Assembly (NCBI RefSeq): GCF_027587205.1
Contig: NZ_JAPDOD010000015.1
Location: 114,680 to 178,679 of the forward strand
DNA: 64,000 nucleotides
Origin: Solirubrobacter ginsenosidimutans
GTDB taxonomy: Bacteria; Actinomycetota; Thermoleophilia; Solirubrobacterales; Solirubrobacteraceae
Direction: 5' to 3'
Notes under the pieces: generated by a model
Told to the model about the DNA's origin: nothing
Databases searched by the model: none
Seen by the model: only the letters and a program-made list of their open reading frames with translations
Made by a program: the position numbers and the translations under genes
Part shown: piece after piece, positions 1 to 10,785 of the stretch
Layout of the letters: each line of letters starts with the position of its first letter
Position numbering within the stretch: the stretch's first letter is position 1

Positions 1-961
1 TCGTCAGGTACGCGCCGAGGGCGATCGCGGCCAGCGCGAAGATCACCAGCGCCCAGACCCACCAGCGGGTGCGGCGCCGCTCGTCCTCCCACGGCTCGCC
101 CGGCGCCGGCTCCATCACGATCTCCCGCGTGGGCGCGTGGCGGGCGCGTTCGAGCGCGGCGATGAACTCCTCGGCGCTCTGGAAGCGCCGCGCAGGGTCC
201 TTCTCCAGCGCGCGCATCACGACCGCCTCCAGCGCGGGCGAGATGCCGCGCTCCAGCTGACCTGGCGGGACCGGGCGCTCGTTGATGTGCTTGATCGCGA
301 TCGAGATCGGCGCCTCGCCGTCGAACGGCACCTGGCCGGTCAGCAGCTCGTAGAGGACGACGCCGGCCGAGTAGAGATCCGCGCGGCGGTCGACCGGCCG
401 GCCCTCGGCCTGCTCGGGTGAGAGGTACTGCATCGTGCCGACGATCGCGCCGGTCTGGGTCATCTCGGACGTCTCGCCGGCCCGGGCGATGCCGAAGTCC
501 GCCACCTTGGCCTGGCCGTCGGCATCGACGATCACGTTCTGCGGCTTGACGTCGCGGTGCACGATCCCGCGCCGGTGCGCGTAGCCGAGCGCGCGCAGGA
601 CCTGCTCGGTCAGGCCGACCGCGATGTCGGCCGGCAGCGGCCCGCGCTCGGTCACGAGCTCCTTGAGCGTCTTGCCGTCGACCAACTCCATCGCGATGTA
701 CGGCGTCCCGTCCCACTCCGAGCGGTCGAAGATCGCCACGATGTTGGGGTGGGTGAGGCCGGCGGCGGCCTGCGCCTCGCGGCGGAAGCGCTCGTGGAAC
801 TCCGGGTCCTCGACGAAGCGCCCGCCCATCAGCTTGACGGCCACGCGGCGACCGAGGACCTCGTCTTGGGCGCACCAGACCTCGGCCATCCCACCGGCGC
901 CGAGGCGCCGCTGCGCCCGATAGCGGCCGTCGATCAGCGTGTCGCGGGCGACCGTGTGCAT
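1..961 (-). CDS. pknB: Serine/threonine protein kinase, PknB type (3' end outside the window)
   Basis: About 320 residues are visible, reading leftwards off the window edge. A Hanks-type kinase domain spans roughly residues 12-270: glycine loop GAGGMAEVW (21-29), catalytic lysine K43 in VAVKLMGG, catalytic loop HRDVKPQN (135-142), DFG (155-157) and GTMQYLSPEQ. A juxtamembrane RRRTRWW and one hydrophobic helix begin near residue 300. An extracellular PASTA region would be expected beyond the edge but cannot be seen. The ATG directly follows the TAG of the penicillin-binding protein gene with no gap, so translation is probably coupled. In actinobacteria this kinase phosphorylates cell-wall enzymes and FHA proteins and is reversed by PstP, which is encoded three genes upstream. 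Confidence 0.93.
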   Translation of the reverse strand, partial: MHTVARDTLIDGRYRAQRRLGAGGMAEVWCAQDEVLGRRVAVKLMGGRFVEDPEFHERFRREAQAAAGLTHPNIVAIFDRSEWDGTPYIAMELVDGKTLKELVTERGPLPADIAVGLTEQVLRALGYAHRRGIVHRDVKPQNVIVDADGQAKVADFGIARAGETSEMTQTGAIVGTMQYLSPEQAEGRPVDRRADLYSAGVVLYELLTGQVPFDGEAPISIAIKHINERPVPPGQLERGISPALEAVVMRALEKDPARRFQSAEEFIAALERARHAPTREIVMEPAPGEPWEDERRRTRWWVWALVIFALAAIALGAYLT

Positions 962-2347
962 CTACTGCCCCAGCGCCTGCAGGACGCGCTTGGCGATCGG
1001 CGCGGCGACCGTCCCGCCCTGACCCTTCTCGTGGTCGATGACGACCGCGACGGCGTCCTTGCCGGCGAAGCCGATGAACCAGAGATCGTTGATGCCCTGG
1101 GCGATGTTGATCTCGGCCGTGCCGGTCTTGCCGGCCACCTCGACGCCCTCGAGCGCCGCGGCGGTACCCGATCCCTCACGCACGACGGACTTCATCATCG
1201 TCGTCAGCTTGGCGGCGCTCTCCTCGGACATGACGCGCTCGGCCTCCTTGGGCAGCGGCGTCTCCACCGTCCGGCCGTCAGGATCGATGACCTTCTCGAC
1301 GAGACGCGGCTCCATCCGCATGCCGCCGTTGCCGATCGTCTGCGCGACGGTCGCCATCTGGAGCGGCGTGACCAGGAGTAGCCCCTGGCCGATCGCGGTG
1401 CGCCCGACGTCGACGCGGCTGGAGCTCATCGGCAGGATCGTGCCCTTTCGGTTGGGCCCGCTCGTCGACATCTGATCGCGCGGATAGTCCATCGGCGGCT
1501 TCTGCCCGAACCCGAAGCGGTCCATGTACTCCTGCATCGTCTTGCGCCCGAGCTTGACGCCGACCTCGGCCCACACGGTGTTGACGGAGTGGGTGAGCGC
1601 GTCGGTCAGCGTGATGTCCCCGAAGTTCTCCCCGCCGAAGTTGTTCAACACCGTGCCCGAGATGACCTTCCCGTTCTTGCCGCTGACCTTGGAGTCCGGC
1701 TGGTACTTGCCGGAGTCGATCGCCGCGGTCGCCGTCACGGTCTTGAACGTCGAACCGGGCGGATACAGGCCCTGGGTGGCGTTGTTGAAGGTCGTCGTGC
1801 CCTTCTTGCCGGGGTCGGCAGGGTCGAAGGACGGCGTCCCGGCGAGCACCCGCACGGCGCCGGTCTTGACGTCGAGGGCGACCACGGCGCCCTTGTGGCC
1901 CTCCAGCGCGTCGAATGCGACCTGCTGCGCCTTGGGATCGAGCGTCGTCTGCAGGTTGTCGCCCACCCGGTCCTTGGAGATGATCGAGTCCAGTACGCGG
2001 CTGAGCTCCTCCTTGCGGCCGGTGAGCGCGTCGTTGTACTGCTTCTCCAGGCCGGAGCGCCCGAACTGGACGCTGTCGAAGCCGACGGCCTGGGCGAACA
2101 GCTTCCCCGTCGGGTAGCGGCGGGTGTAGCGCTTGCCGGAGAGCGACGTGCTCCCGGCCAGGACCGTGCCGTCGGCCGCCCGGATCACGCCCCGCTTGAT
2201 CTGCTGCTCCTCGAGCACGACCCGGCTGTTGTTGTTGTTCTCGCGCAGCCGCTGCGCCCCGAACACGGCCCAGCGCGAGCTGAAGCCCACCAGCACGGCG
2301 AACATCACCGCGAAGAGCGCGAACAGCCGGAAGATCGGCGCGTTCAT
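962..2347 (-). CDS. pbpA: Class B penicillin-binding protein (transpeptidase) PbpA
   Basis: A 461-residue bitopic D,D-transpeptidase that cross-links peptidoglycan outside the membrane. A single N-terminal membrane helix (about 5-22) is followed by the PBP dimerisation region and the transpeptidase domain. The catalytic motifs are all present: STFK (199-202, nucleophile S199), SVN (254-256) and KTG (407-409). The ATG overlaps the rodA stop by 4 bp, and pknB follows immediately. In actinobacteria the RodA glycosyltransferase and this PBP form a synthase pair, consistent with their adjacency. The length is normal for PbpA. FtsI would be the alternative name, but the operon order favours PbpA. 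Confidence 0.95.
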   Translation of the reverse strand: MNAPIFRLFALFAVMFAVLVGFSSRWAVFGAQRLRENNNNSRVVLEEQQIKRGVIRAADGTVLAGSTSLSGKRYTRRYPTGKLFAQAVGFDSVQFGRSGLEKQYNDALTGRKEELSRVLDSIISKDRVGDNLQTTLDPKAQQVAFDALEGHKGAVVALDVKTGAVRVLAGTPSFDPADPGKKGTTTFNNATQGLYPPGSTFKTVTATAAIDSGKYQPDSKVSGKNGKVISGTVLNNFGGENFGDITLTDALTHSVNTVWAEVGVKLGRKTMQEYMDRFGFGQKPPMDYPRDQMSTSGPNRKGTILPMSSSRVDVGRTAIGQGLLLVTPLQMATVAQTIGNGGMRMEPRLVEKVIDPDGRTVETPLPKEAERVMSEESAAKLTTMMKSVVREGSGTAAALEGVEVAGKTGTAEINIAQGINDLWFIGFAGKDAVAVVIDHEKGQGGTVAAPIAKRVLQALGQ

Positions 2348-3636
2348 GACTGCCCCGGCCGCCGCGCCCGGTTGGAGATCAGCAGCAGCAGCGCCAGCAG
2401 CACGAAGTTGGCCACGATCGAGGACCCGCCGTAGGAGATGAACGGCAGCGTGACGCCGGTCAGCGGGATCACGCGCGTGACGCCGCCGATGATCACGAAG
2501 ACCTGCAGCGCCATCACCGCGGTCAGACCGGTCGCGAGCAGCTTGCTGAACGAGTCCGTCGCCAGCGTCGCGATCTTGAACCCGCGCTCGGCGATCAGCA
2601 GGTAGGTGAGGATCACGCCGCAGCCGCCGACGAGCCCGAGGTCATTGACGATGACCGCGTAGATCATGTCCGTCTGCGGCGCCGGCAGCAGCGCCGCCCC
2701 GTCGGGGAGGTTCAACAGCGCCGCGCCCAGCCCCTGCCCGAAGAGCCCGCCGTCCGCCATCGAGAAGAGCCCGTTGGCGATCTGGTAGCCCGCGCCGTGG
2801 TACTGCGGGAACGGATCGAGCCAGATGTCGATCCGGTCCTGCACGTGCCCGACCGTCGTGGCGAAGAACCACGCCCCGGCGCCGAACAGCAGGAGCCCCA
2901 CCACCACGAAGCTGAGCCGGTTGGTCGCGACGTAGATCAGTGCCAGGAAGGCGCCGAAGTACATCAGCGAGGAGCCGAGGTCGCGGATGAAGACGAGCAT
3001 CAGCATCGCCGCGCCCCAGACCACGAGCAGCGGGCCGAGATGCCGGATGCGCGGGATGGTCAGGCCGAGGAAGCGCCGCGAGGACTGCACCAGCACCTGC
3101 CGCGTGTCCCGCAGATAGGCGGCGAGGAAGATGACGATCGCGATCTTGCCGAACTCCGCGGGCTGGAACGAGATCGGCCCCAACTTGACGCCCAGGTAGG
3201 CGCCGTTGACCTGCTGGCCGATCCCGGGCACGCGCGGCAGGACGAGCAGCGCCAGGCCGAGGAACGCGATCGTGTACCGGTAGCGCTCGAGGATGCGGAA
3301 GTCTCGCAGCGCGATGATCGTGATCACGAACGCGATCAGCCCGATCACGAACCACTGCGCCTGATCGCGCGCGAGGGTCTCGTCGATCCGGTAGACGACC
3401 ACCAGCCCGAAGCAGGCGAGCACGGCGACGAGCGGGAACAGGTACGGATCGGCGTAGGGCAGCGTGAAGCGGATCACGAGGTGCCCGGCGAAGCACAGGC
3501 CGAGGAAGATCGCGCCGTAGGTCAGCGAGACGTTCGAGAGCACGGCCGAGCGCTGGATGAAGATCGCCGCGAAGCCGGCAGTCAGCAGCAACGACGCCGG
3601 GATCAGCGCCAGCAGCTCGCGGTTGCGCGCGCTCAT
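2344..3636 (-). CDS. rodA: FtsW/RodA/SpoVE family peptidoglycan glycosyltransferase
   Basis: A 430-residue polytopic SEDS protein with about ten to twelve hydrophobic helices spread over the whole length. It polymerises lipid II into glycan strands together with a class B PBP. The family signature region around VNGAYLGVKLGPISFQPAEF (with the conserved catalytic-loop surroundings) and the C-terminal TLPFISYGGSS motif are visible. It overlaps pstP upstream and pbpA downstream by 4 bp each, giving a tightly coupled operon. It is called RodA rather than FtsW because of its place between pstP and pbpA, as in mycobacteria. Confidence 0.95.
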   Translation of the reverse strand: MSARNRELLALIPASLLLTAGFAAIFIQRSAVLSNVSLTYGAIFLGLCFAGHLVIRFTLPYADPYLFPLVAVLACFGLVVVYRIDETLARDQAQWFVIGLIAFVITIIALRDFRILERYRYTIAFLGLALLVLPRVPGIGQQVNGAYLGVKLGPISFQPAEFGKIAIVIFLAAYLRDTRQVLVQSSRRFLGLTIPRIRHLGPLLVVWGAAMLMLVFIRDLGSSLMYFGAFLALIYVATNRLSFVVVGLLLFGAGAWFFATTVGHVQDRIDIWLDPFPQYHGAGYQIANGLFSMADGGLFGQGLGAALLNLPDGAALLPAPQTDMIYAVIVNDLGLVGGCGVILTYLLIAERGFKIATLATDSFSKLLATGLTAVMALQVFVIIGGVTRVIPLTGVTLPFISYGGSSIVANFVLLALLLLISNRARRPGQS

Positions 3637-4976
3637 TTAGAAAGTCGTCCCTCTTCGGCGGCCTTCACCAGGCTCTCGGCGTCGTCCTTGGCGCGCAGCT
3701 TGTGGTCCGTGAAGGTCGCGCGGCGCGCGGCAGGGAGGCTCTGGAGGGTGACGCCTGAGGCGCGAACCGGAGAGTAGAGCCGGATCCCGAGCGGAAGGTC
3801 GTACGGAAGCCCGTGATAGAGGGTGACGACGTTGCCGCGGGATTCGTCGACGCCGACGAAGAAGACCTGACGCGTTGCGAGCCAGAAGGCCACCAGAAGG
3901 CCCAGAAGGCAGCTGACGGCGATCAGCTTGCCCGGCGAGAACCACCGGCGGCGCCGGCGCTTCGGCGGGGTCGGTGGGGCGTGGGCGTGCCCCTCTTCGA
4001 TCGGTTGAGCGCGCGGGCGCACCGCGGAGAGCGCGACGGTCCCCGAGGCGCGGTACTCCGCCTCGGCCTCGTCGCTCGCCCGCGTCGCTCCCTGCGTGTG
4101 GCCCGTCTCATCCCAGCGGCGCGTGCTGCCCTGCGGGCGGCTCACGCCCTGGCGAGGCTGGGCGACGGCCTCGCCCTGGAAGGTGTTGTACTCACGTGTG
4201 TCCTCATCGACGATCGAGGACGAGGCCGCGTCGGAGGCGGACGCCGGACCGTCGATCTCCTCGAGTGAGAAGAGGATCACGGTGATGTTGTCGCGCCCGC
4301 CGGCGGCGTTGGCAGCGGCGATCAGGCCGCGGCCGAGCTCCTCCAGCGTCCCCGTGTGGTCGATCAGCAGCGGCTTGAGCTTGTCCTCGCGCACCATCGA
4401 CGTCAGCCCGTCGCTGCAGACCAGGAACAGATCGCCGCCGCGGGCGCCGTATTCCTCGACGTCGACCATCACGTTCGGCTCGGGCCCGAGCGCGCGCGTG
4501 ATCACGGAGCGCTGCGGGTGCGTCTCCGCCTGCTCCTCGGTCAACTTGCCGAGACGCACGAGGTCGCCGACGAGCGAGTGGTCGTCGGTCAGCCGCTCGA
4601 GCTCACCGTCGCGCACCCGGTAGCAGCGGGAATCGCCGACATGCGCGACCGTCACCGAGTTCCCGCCCACGTAGGCGGCGGTGACCGTCGTGCCCATGCC
4701 GGCGCGCTGGGTCTCCGAGCGCGAGCGAGCGTGGATCCGCTGGTTGGCCGTCTCGATGATGCGCACCAGCGCGTCGGCCGGTGACTCCCCGTCCGGGACG
4801 CCGCCGTCGAAGGCCTCGACCGCCATCTCGGACGCGACCTCCCCGGACTGGGCGCCGCCCATGCCGTCGGCCACCACGAAGAGCGGCGCGCGGACGAAGT
4901 AGTTGTCCTCATTGCCCTGCCGTTGCAGGCCGAGGTCGGAACCGTGCCAATGATCAGCGATTCGCAGCATGCTCAA
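3633..4976 (-). CDS. pstP: PP2C-family protein phosphatase PstP
   Basis: A 447-residue metal-dependent Ser/Thr phosphatase. The PP2C domain (about 8-240) shows the metal-binding motifs VADGMGGAQSGE, HVGDSRCYRVR, VCSDGLTSMV and GGRDNITVI. A long, polar, low-complexity linker follows, then a basic stretch and one membrane helix near residues 350-370 (GKLIAVSCLLGLLVAFWLA), then a short extracellular tail. It is the antagonist of the PknA/PknB kinases in the actinobacterial operon. It overlaps fhaB and rodA by 4 bp. The start ATG has no better alternative, and the GSDLGLQRQGNEDN region begins the domain right after it. Confidence 0.95.
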   Translation of the reverse strand: MSMLRIADHWHGSDLGLQRQGNEDNYFVRAPLFVVADGMGGAQSGEVASEMAVEAFDGGVPDGESPADALVRIIETANQRIHARSRSETQRAGMGTTVTAAYVGGNSVTVAHVGDSRCYRVRDGELERLTDDHSLVGDLVRLGKLTEEQAETHPQRSVITRALGPEPNVMVDVEEYGARGGDLFLVCSDGLTSMVREDKLKPLLIDHTGTLEELGRGLIAAANAAGGRDNITVILFSLEEIDGPASASDAASSSIVDEDTREYNTFQGEAVAQPRQGVSRPQGSTRRWDETGHTQGATRASDEAEAEYRASGTVALSAVRPRAQPIEEGHAHAPPTPPKRRRRRWFSPGKLIAVSCLLGLLVAFWLATRQVFFVGVDESRGNVVTLYHGLPYDLPLGIRLYSPVRASGVTLQSLPAARRATFTDHKLRAKDDAESLVKAAEEGRLSK

Positions 4977-5461
4977 CGCTCGAAGGAGAATTCACTGTCG
5001 CCGATCCTGATCCGGTCACCGGCGTGCAGGGGCTGTGGGCCGCGCAGCGGTTCACCATTCAGGTACGTACCGTTCGTGGAGCCAAGGTCCTCCAACACCA
5101 TCACATCCCCCTGCGGGACGAGGCGCGCATGACGCGCGGACGCAAATCCATCCTCGAGGCGAATGTCCGCCTGATCGCCGCGCCCGAGCAGCGCGCCGTC
5201 GCTCAGATCATAGGCGGACCCGGCGGCGAGGCCCGCTCCGGCGTTCACCCGCAGCTTCGGCGCACCCCCGTCGCGGCCGAGCGGAGCGGACGCGGTGTAC
5301 ATGCCGGTGGCGTCCTCGAAGTCCGCACTCGGACCGAGGTAAACGTCCTCGGAACCGCCCCGCAGGTCCTTCAGCGCGGAGCGCGCGACCCAGAGCAGGA
5401 AGAGATACAGGACGGCCAGGAAGCCGAACTTCAGTGCGACGGCGATCGGGTCGAGCTCCAT
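4973..5461 (-). CDS. fhaB: FHA-domain membrane protein FhaB/FipA
   Basis: 162 residues. An N-terminal membrane helix (about 9-28) is followed by a variable linker and a C-terminal FHA phosphothreonine-binding domain with LLGRGDQADIRLED, the SARHARL strand and the DLGSTNGTYLNG signature. FHA proteins in this operon read out the phosphorylation state set by PknB/PstP and couple it to division and wall synthesis. It overlaps pstP by 4 bp, and its start lies 3 bp after the fhaA stop. Length and domain order match mycobacterial FhaB. Confidence 0.93.
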   Translation of the reverse strand: MELDPIAVALKFGFLAVLYLFLLWVARSALKDLRGGSEDVYLGPSADFEDATGMYTASAPLGRDGGAPKLRVNAGAGLAAGSAYDLSDGALLGRGDQADIRLEDGFASARHARLVPQGDVMVLEDLGSTNGTYLNGEPLRGPQPLHAGDRIRIGDSEFSFER

Positions 5462-5464
5462 CCG

Positions 5465-6220
5465 TTACTCCAGCTCGAAGGTCACCCGTGAGGTGCCGAT
5501 CTCGATCACGTCGCCGTCCTTGAGCGACTGGGGTCCGTTCACACGGCGTCCGTTGACCTTGATGCCGTTCGTCGAGCCCAGGTCGTTGACGATCCACGAC
5601 CCGCCGGAGGGACGCACCTCGGCGTGGTGGCGGGAGACGTTGGGATCGTCGATCACGACGTCGGCGTCCCGGCTGCGGCCCATGACGGCGCCCTTGGAGC
5701 CGACGATCTCCGCGCGGCCGTCGAGGCGCAGGCGGGCGCGGCCCCGGCGCGGGTCGGGCTCGCGCAACGGTTCCTGCACGCGGTCGGCGGTCGAGTAGAC
5801 CATCGTGCGGCCCTCGTCGGCCTGGCTGGGGCCATCGGCCTCGCGCTGCGGCGGCGTGACGCGGCGCGCCTGGATCCCGAACTCGCCCAGGCGCAGCTTC
5901 TCGTCGGTCTTGAACACGACGCGCGGGCTGGTGCCGAGCGTGATGCGCTCGCGGCGGGCGTGCTCGAGCAGATACCCCGACAGCTCAGAGGCCAGTTCGC
6001 CCTCGGTGCCCTCGAACTGCGCGCGGTCCTCCGGGGACAGCCACACGGCGTATTCGTTCGGTGCGTAGACGCGCGAAAGCGACTGGACTTTGTGCTCGTC
6101 CATCTCTTTGGCAAGTTTGCGCGCGATCTCGACAGGGCGGACCTCGGACTTGAAGGCGCGCGAGAACGTGCCCTCGACGAGCCCGGCGAGCTTTGATTCA
6201 AGGCTGCGCAGCACGCTCAT
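5465..6220 (-). CDS. fhaA: FhaA-type protein (DUF3662 + FHA)
   Basis: 251 residues, first gene of the cell-wall operon. The N-terminal 120 residues match the DUF3662 domain (opening with SVLRSLESKLAGLVEGTFSR and the REIAxKL-like helix), followed by a charged linker and a C-terminal FHA domain with MGRSRDADVVIDD, VSRHHAEV and LGSTNGIKVNG. In mycobacteria FhaA binds phosphorylated MviN and tunes peptidoglycan synthesis. It is shorter than mycobacterial FhaA (about 530 residues) because the central low-complexity linker is much reduced. Only 57 bp separate it from the kinase gene upstream on the same strand. Confidence 0.93.
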   Translation of the reverse strand: MSVLRSLESKLAGLVEGTFSRAFKSEVRPVEIARKLAKEMDEHKVQSLSRVYAPNEYAVWLSPEDRAQFEGTEGELASELSGYLLEHARRERITLGTSPRVVFKTDEKLRLGEFGIQARRVTPPQREADGPSQADEGRTMVYSTADRVQEPLREPDPRRGRARLRLDGRAEIVGSKGAVMGRSRDADVVIDDPNVSRHHAEVRPSGGSWIVNDLGSTNGIKVNGRRVNGPQSLKDGDVIEIGTSRVTFELE

Positions 6221-6277
6221 GAGCGGCTACCCGGACGTGGTGGCCATGATTGCCGGTGCACAGTATCCGGCTCAGCG

Positions 6278-7969
<1,692 letters not shown>

Positions 7970-8054
7970 CAGGCACCCGGTTCGTCGCGCCGCGTCCGTT
8001 CCCTCCGACCCCCCTGTTACGTTGAAACTTGCCGGATCCCCCGAGGAGACGAAT

Positions 8055-9212
8055 TTGTCCTTCTTCGACGAGGACGACGAGCCACCACGCACCGCACGCA
8101 CCCGCGTGCGCTCATCATCGCCGCCGCCACGACGCGGCCGGGTCACCTCCGGCTCGCCGATGGACGCCCAAACCGTGCTCGTGCGGCGGATGATCGCGGG
8201 CATCGCCGGCGTCGTGCTGCTGCTGATCCTGTTCTTCCTCGTCCGCGCCTGCAACAACACCCGCCACGAGAACGCGCTCAAGGACTACACCCGCCAGGTC
8301 TCGGCCATCGGGACCGAGTCCCAGCAGCAGGGCGAGCAGCTCTTCAAGGCGCTCGGCGCCGCCGGGCAGGGCTCGCCGACCGACCTCTATCAGTCGATCC
8401 TCGCGCTCAAGGGCTCGGCCGACCAGTCGCTCAAGCAGGCCCAGGCGCTCAGCGTCCCCGGCGACATGTCGCCCGCGCAGCAGTCGTTGCTGATCACGCT
8501 CGAATTGCGTCGCGACGCGCTGCAGGCGACCTCGGACAACATCAAGGACGCACTCGGCGATCCGGGCGACAACGCCGACGCCGCGATCAACCACATCGCC
8601 GGGCAGATCAACGCGATGAACGCCTCCGACGTGCTCTACCAGACCCGCGTGCAGCCGCTGATGAAGTCCGCGATGGCGGGAGCCGGCCTGCCGTACACCA
8701 TCTTGCCGTCGCAGTTCGTCCGCGAGATCTCGTGGGTCTCGCCCGCGTACGTCGCGCAGAAGCTCGGGACGCAGCTCTCGGCCGGCACCGACGCCAACGG
8801 CACGGACACGACGAAGAAGAACCAGACGACCGGCCCGGGCCTGCACGGCACCGGCCTCAACAGCACCGTCTACGGCAACGTCACGCTGCAGCCCGGCGTG
8901 TCCAACCGGCTCACCTACGTCAAGGGCCAGGCGTTCGTGGTGACGTTCACCAACCAGGGCGACAACGACGAGTTCGACGTCAAGGTCACGCTGAAGATCG
9001 CCAACGCCAGCGGTTCCGGCACGCCGATCACGCTTACGAAGACCGTCCCGCAGATCACCAAGGGCCAGAAGCTCCCGGTCGAGCTCCCGCTCAACCGCGA
9101 GCCGGCACTCGGCGCCGCCGTCAACGTGAGCGTCACCGTCGCCGCCGTTCCGGGCGAGAAGAAGACCGACAACAACAAGTCGACCTACCCCACGCTCTTC
9201 GCTCAGGGCTGA
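8055..9212 (+). CDS. Membrane-anchored CARDB-like protein, function unknown
   Basis: About 385 residues using the TTG at 8055, which has GAGGAG at 8043-8048; the upstream in-frame ATG at 8022 lacks a ribosome site. An acidic then basic N-terminus is followed by a single membrane helix (IAGIAGVVLLLILFFLVRA, about 43-61). The C-terminal half resembles a CARDB/DUF11-like beta-sandwich: the segment around FTNQGDNDEFDVKVTLKI is typical of such domains. The middle is helical and polar. It is probably an envelope protein with its bulk outside. It is divergently transcribed from the polytopic kinase gene with 85 bp between starts, so the two could share regulation. No enzymatic motif is seen. Confidence 0.8.
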   Translation: MSFFDEDDEPPRTARTRVRSSSPPPRRGRVTSGSPMDAQTVLVRRMIAGIAGVVLLLILFFLVRACNNTRHENALKDYTRQVSAIGTESQQQGEQLFKALGAAGQGSPTDLYQSILALKGSADQSLKQAQALSVPGDMSPAQQSLLITLELRRDALQATSDNIKDALGDPGDNADAAINHIAGQINAMNASDVLYQTRVQPLMKSAMAGAGLPYTILPSQFVREISWVSPAYVAQKLGTQLSAGTDANGTDTTKKNQTTGPGLHGTGLNSTVYGNVTLQPGVSNRLTYVKGQAFVVTFTNQGDNDEFDVKVTLKIANASGSGTPITLTKTVPQITKGQKLPVELPLNREPALGAAVNVSVTVAAVPGEKKTDNNKSTYPTLFAQG

Positions 9213-9374
9213 GGTGGCCCCGGCCGTGAGTTCGACGCATTCCGACGGGCCCGGACCACCCCTGCCGGGCGGCGGCCGCCACACACGTACCACCAGTATG
9301 CGAGCGGCGTCCGCCGCGGGCAGGGGCGCCCCGTGATCTGGCCGGCGATGCGCCGAACTCCCGGCCGGGACCAC

Positions 9375-9380
9375 TAGCCT
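9375..9380 (+). promoter_or_regulatory. -10 element (TAGCCT), likely leaderless start
   Basis: TAGCCT ends 8 nt before the GTG at 9389, and no Shine-Dalgarno sequence lies between. A transcript starting 6-8 nt after the hexamer would begin at or next to the start codon. No convincing -35 is seen. Confidence 0.45.
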
Positions 9381-9388
9381 CTGGGGTT

Positions 9389-9919
9389 GTGTCGGACTTC
9401 TCGGCTGCCCCGGGGATCGTTGCCCTCGCCGCCGCCGCGGCGGCGCTGATCTCCCTGATCTGGCTGCTTGTGCTCAGCATCCGCTTCCGGCGGGTGCGCG
9501 GCGCGCAGCGGCTCGTGCTGGGCGAGTACGGGCAGACCGACCTGGTCGCGCACGCGAGCGAGTTGCAGCAGGCGTTCGAGGTGCTGCACGGGCGGGTCGA
9601 AGAGGTCGCCCGCCAGCTCACCGAGCGCATGGCGGCGGCCGAGGATCGCCTCGACGGAGCGATCGCGTACCGCTCGCTCGTCCGCTACGACGCCTACGGC
9701 GAGATGTCCGGTCACCAGTCGACGACGATCGCCCTGCTCGACGCCGATCACAATGGCGTCGTGCTCTCTTCGATCGCGCACCGCGATACTGCGCGTCTGT
9801 ACTGCAAGCAGATCAACGCCGGGCAGGGCGAGCATCAGCTCTCGCCCGAGGAAGTCGAAGCCGTCCGGCTGGCGCTGGCCGGCGGCGAGGTGCAGTCCGT
9901 GATCCTGGAGTCTGGGTGA
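9389..9919 (+). CDS. DUF4446 family membrane protein
   Basis: 176 residues. One N-terminal membrane helix (about 7-29) is followed by a coiled-coil-like segment with LQQAFEVLHGRVEEV and the conserved DUF4446 core RYDAYGEMSGHQSTTIALLD, where the FxAfxxxgGxqSfaiALLD-type pattern of the family is visible. Family function is unknown; members occur widely in Firmicutes and actinobacteria, often near parB/origin genes. The start is GTG at 9389. The stop overlaps the pheA start by 4 bp (GTGA), so the two are cotranscribed. Confidence 0.88.
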   Translation: MSDFSAAPGIVALAAAAAALISLIWLLVLSIRFRRVRGAQRLVLGEYGQTDLVAHASELQQAFEVLHGRVEEVARQLTERMAAAEDRLDGAIAYRSLVRYDAYGEMSGHQSTTIALLDADHNGVVLSSIAHRDTARLYCKQINAGQGEHQLSPEEVEAVRLALAGGEVQSVILESG

Positions 9920-10749
9920 GAGTCGCGTACCTCGGCCCGCCCGGCACGGTCAGCGACGAAGCCCTGACCGCGGCGGCGCCCGATGCCGAGCCGGTCCCAC
10001 TGTCCACCTTGCGTGACGTCGTGCTCTCGGTCCAGGAACGGCGGGTCGAGCGGGCGCTGGCGCCGGTCGAGAACGCGCTCGAGGGCGGCGTCGACCCAGT
10101 GCTCGACGCGCTCGCGCTCGAGGCGCCGGACGTCGCGCTGATCGGCGAGGTCGTCCAACCGGTCTCCTACTGCCTGGCCGCCGGCCGCGAGCTCCCGCTG
10201 GACGAGATCACGATGGTGCTCTCGCATCCGCAGGCGCTGGGCCAGTGCAAGCGCTGGCTGGCGACCCACATGCCCGGCGCCGCCGTGGTCCCGGCGGCCT
10301 CCACGGCCGACGCGGTCCGCGACGTCGCGCAGGACGGCTCGGGCACCCACGCCGCGATCGGCCCGCGGCTCGCCGCCCGCCGCTACGGCGCGGTGATGCT
10401 CGCCGAAGGCCTCGAGGACGACGCCGGCAACGCGACGCGCTTCGCCTGGATCGCCCATGCCGACGCGGCACCGCCGCCGCCGGAGCACGGCCCGTCGAAG
10501 ACGATCCTGGTCTTCTGGGGCATGGGCTCAGGCGCCTCGGGCTGGCTCGTCTCGTGCCTGGCGGTGTTCGCGTTCGCGGGCATCAACCTCACCCGCATCG
10601 AGTCCCGCCCCCTGCGTCAGGGCATGGGCGAGTACATGTTCTTCCTCGACCTCGAGGGCTCCACCGCGGACCCGGCGGTCGCCGGCGCGGTCCAGGGCCT
10701 CAAGCGCCACGCCGAAGTGGTTCGAGTCCTGGGCTCGTTCGCTACCTAG
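9916..10749 (+). CDS. pheA: Prephenate dehydratase
   Basis: 277 residues. It converts prephenate to phenylpyruvate, the committed step to phenylalanine. The N-terminal PDT domain starts at once with VAYLGPPGTVSDEAL and carries PVENALEGGV and the HPQALGQCKRWL motif; the catalytic-region equivalent of the family TRF motif is NATRFAWIA. The C-terminal ACT regulatory domain (about 195-277) has GWLVSCLAVFAFAGINLTRI and ESRPLRQGMGEYMFFLD, the ESRP motif being the phenylalanine-binding signature. No chorismate mutase domain is fused, as is usual in actinobacteria. Start GTG at 9916, overlapping the preceding gene by 4 bp. Confidence 0.96.
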   Translation: MRVAYLGPPGTVSDEALTAAAPDAEPVPLSTLRDVVLSVQERRVERALAPVENALEGGVDPVLDALALEAPDVALIGEVVQPVSYCLAAGRELPLDEITMVLSHPQALGQCKRWLATHMPGAAVVPAASTADAVRDVAQDGSGTHAAIGPRLAARRYGAVMLAEGLEDDAGNATRFAWIAHADAAPPPPEHGPSKTILVFWGMGSGASGWLVSCLAVFAFAGINLTRIESRPLRQGMGEYMFFLDLEGSTADPAVAGAVQGLKRHAEVVRVLGSFAT

Positions 10750-10772
10750 GGTTTTCCGGCAGGACCTACCGC

Positions 10773-10778
10773 TACACT
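10773..10778 (+). promoter_or_regulatory. -10 element (TACACT), likely leaderless start of HNH gene
   Basis: TACACT ends 7 nt before the GTG at 10786; no ribosome-binding site lies between. This favours the 10786 start over the internal GTG at 10894. Confidence 0.5.
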
Positions 10779-10785
10779 GCCCAGC

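Noticed and set aside
7970..8281. N-terminal extension of the polytopic kinase to 8281
   Set aside because: It would overlap the divergent CARDB-like gene, has no ribosome site, and the added residues lack protein-like character; the kinase fold starts right after the ATG at 7969.
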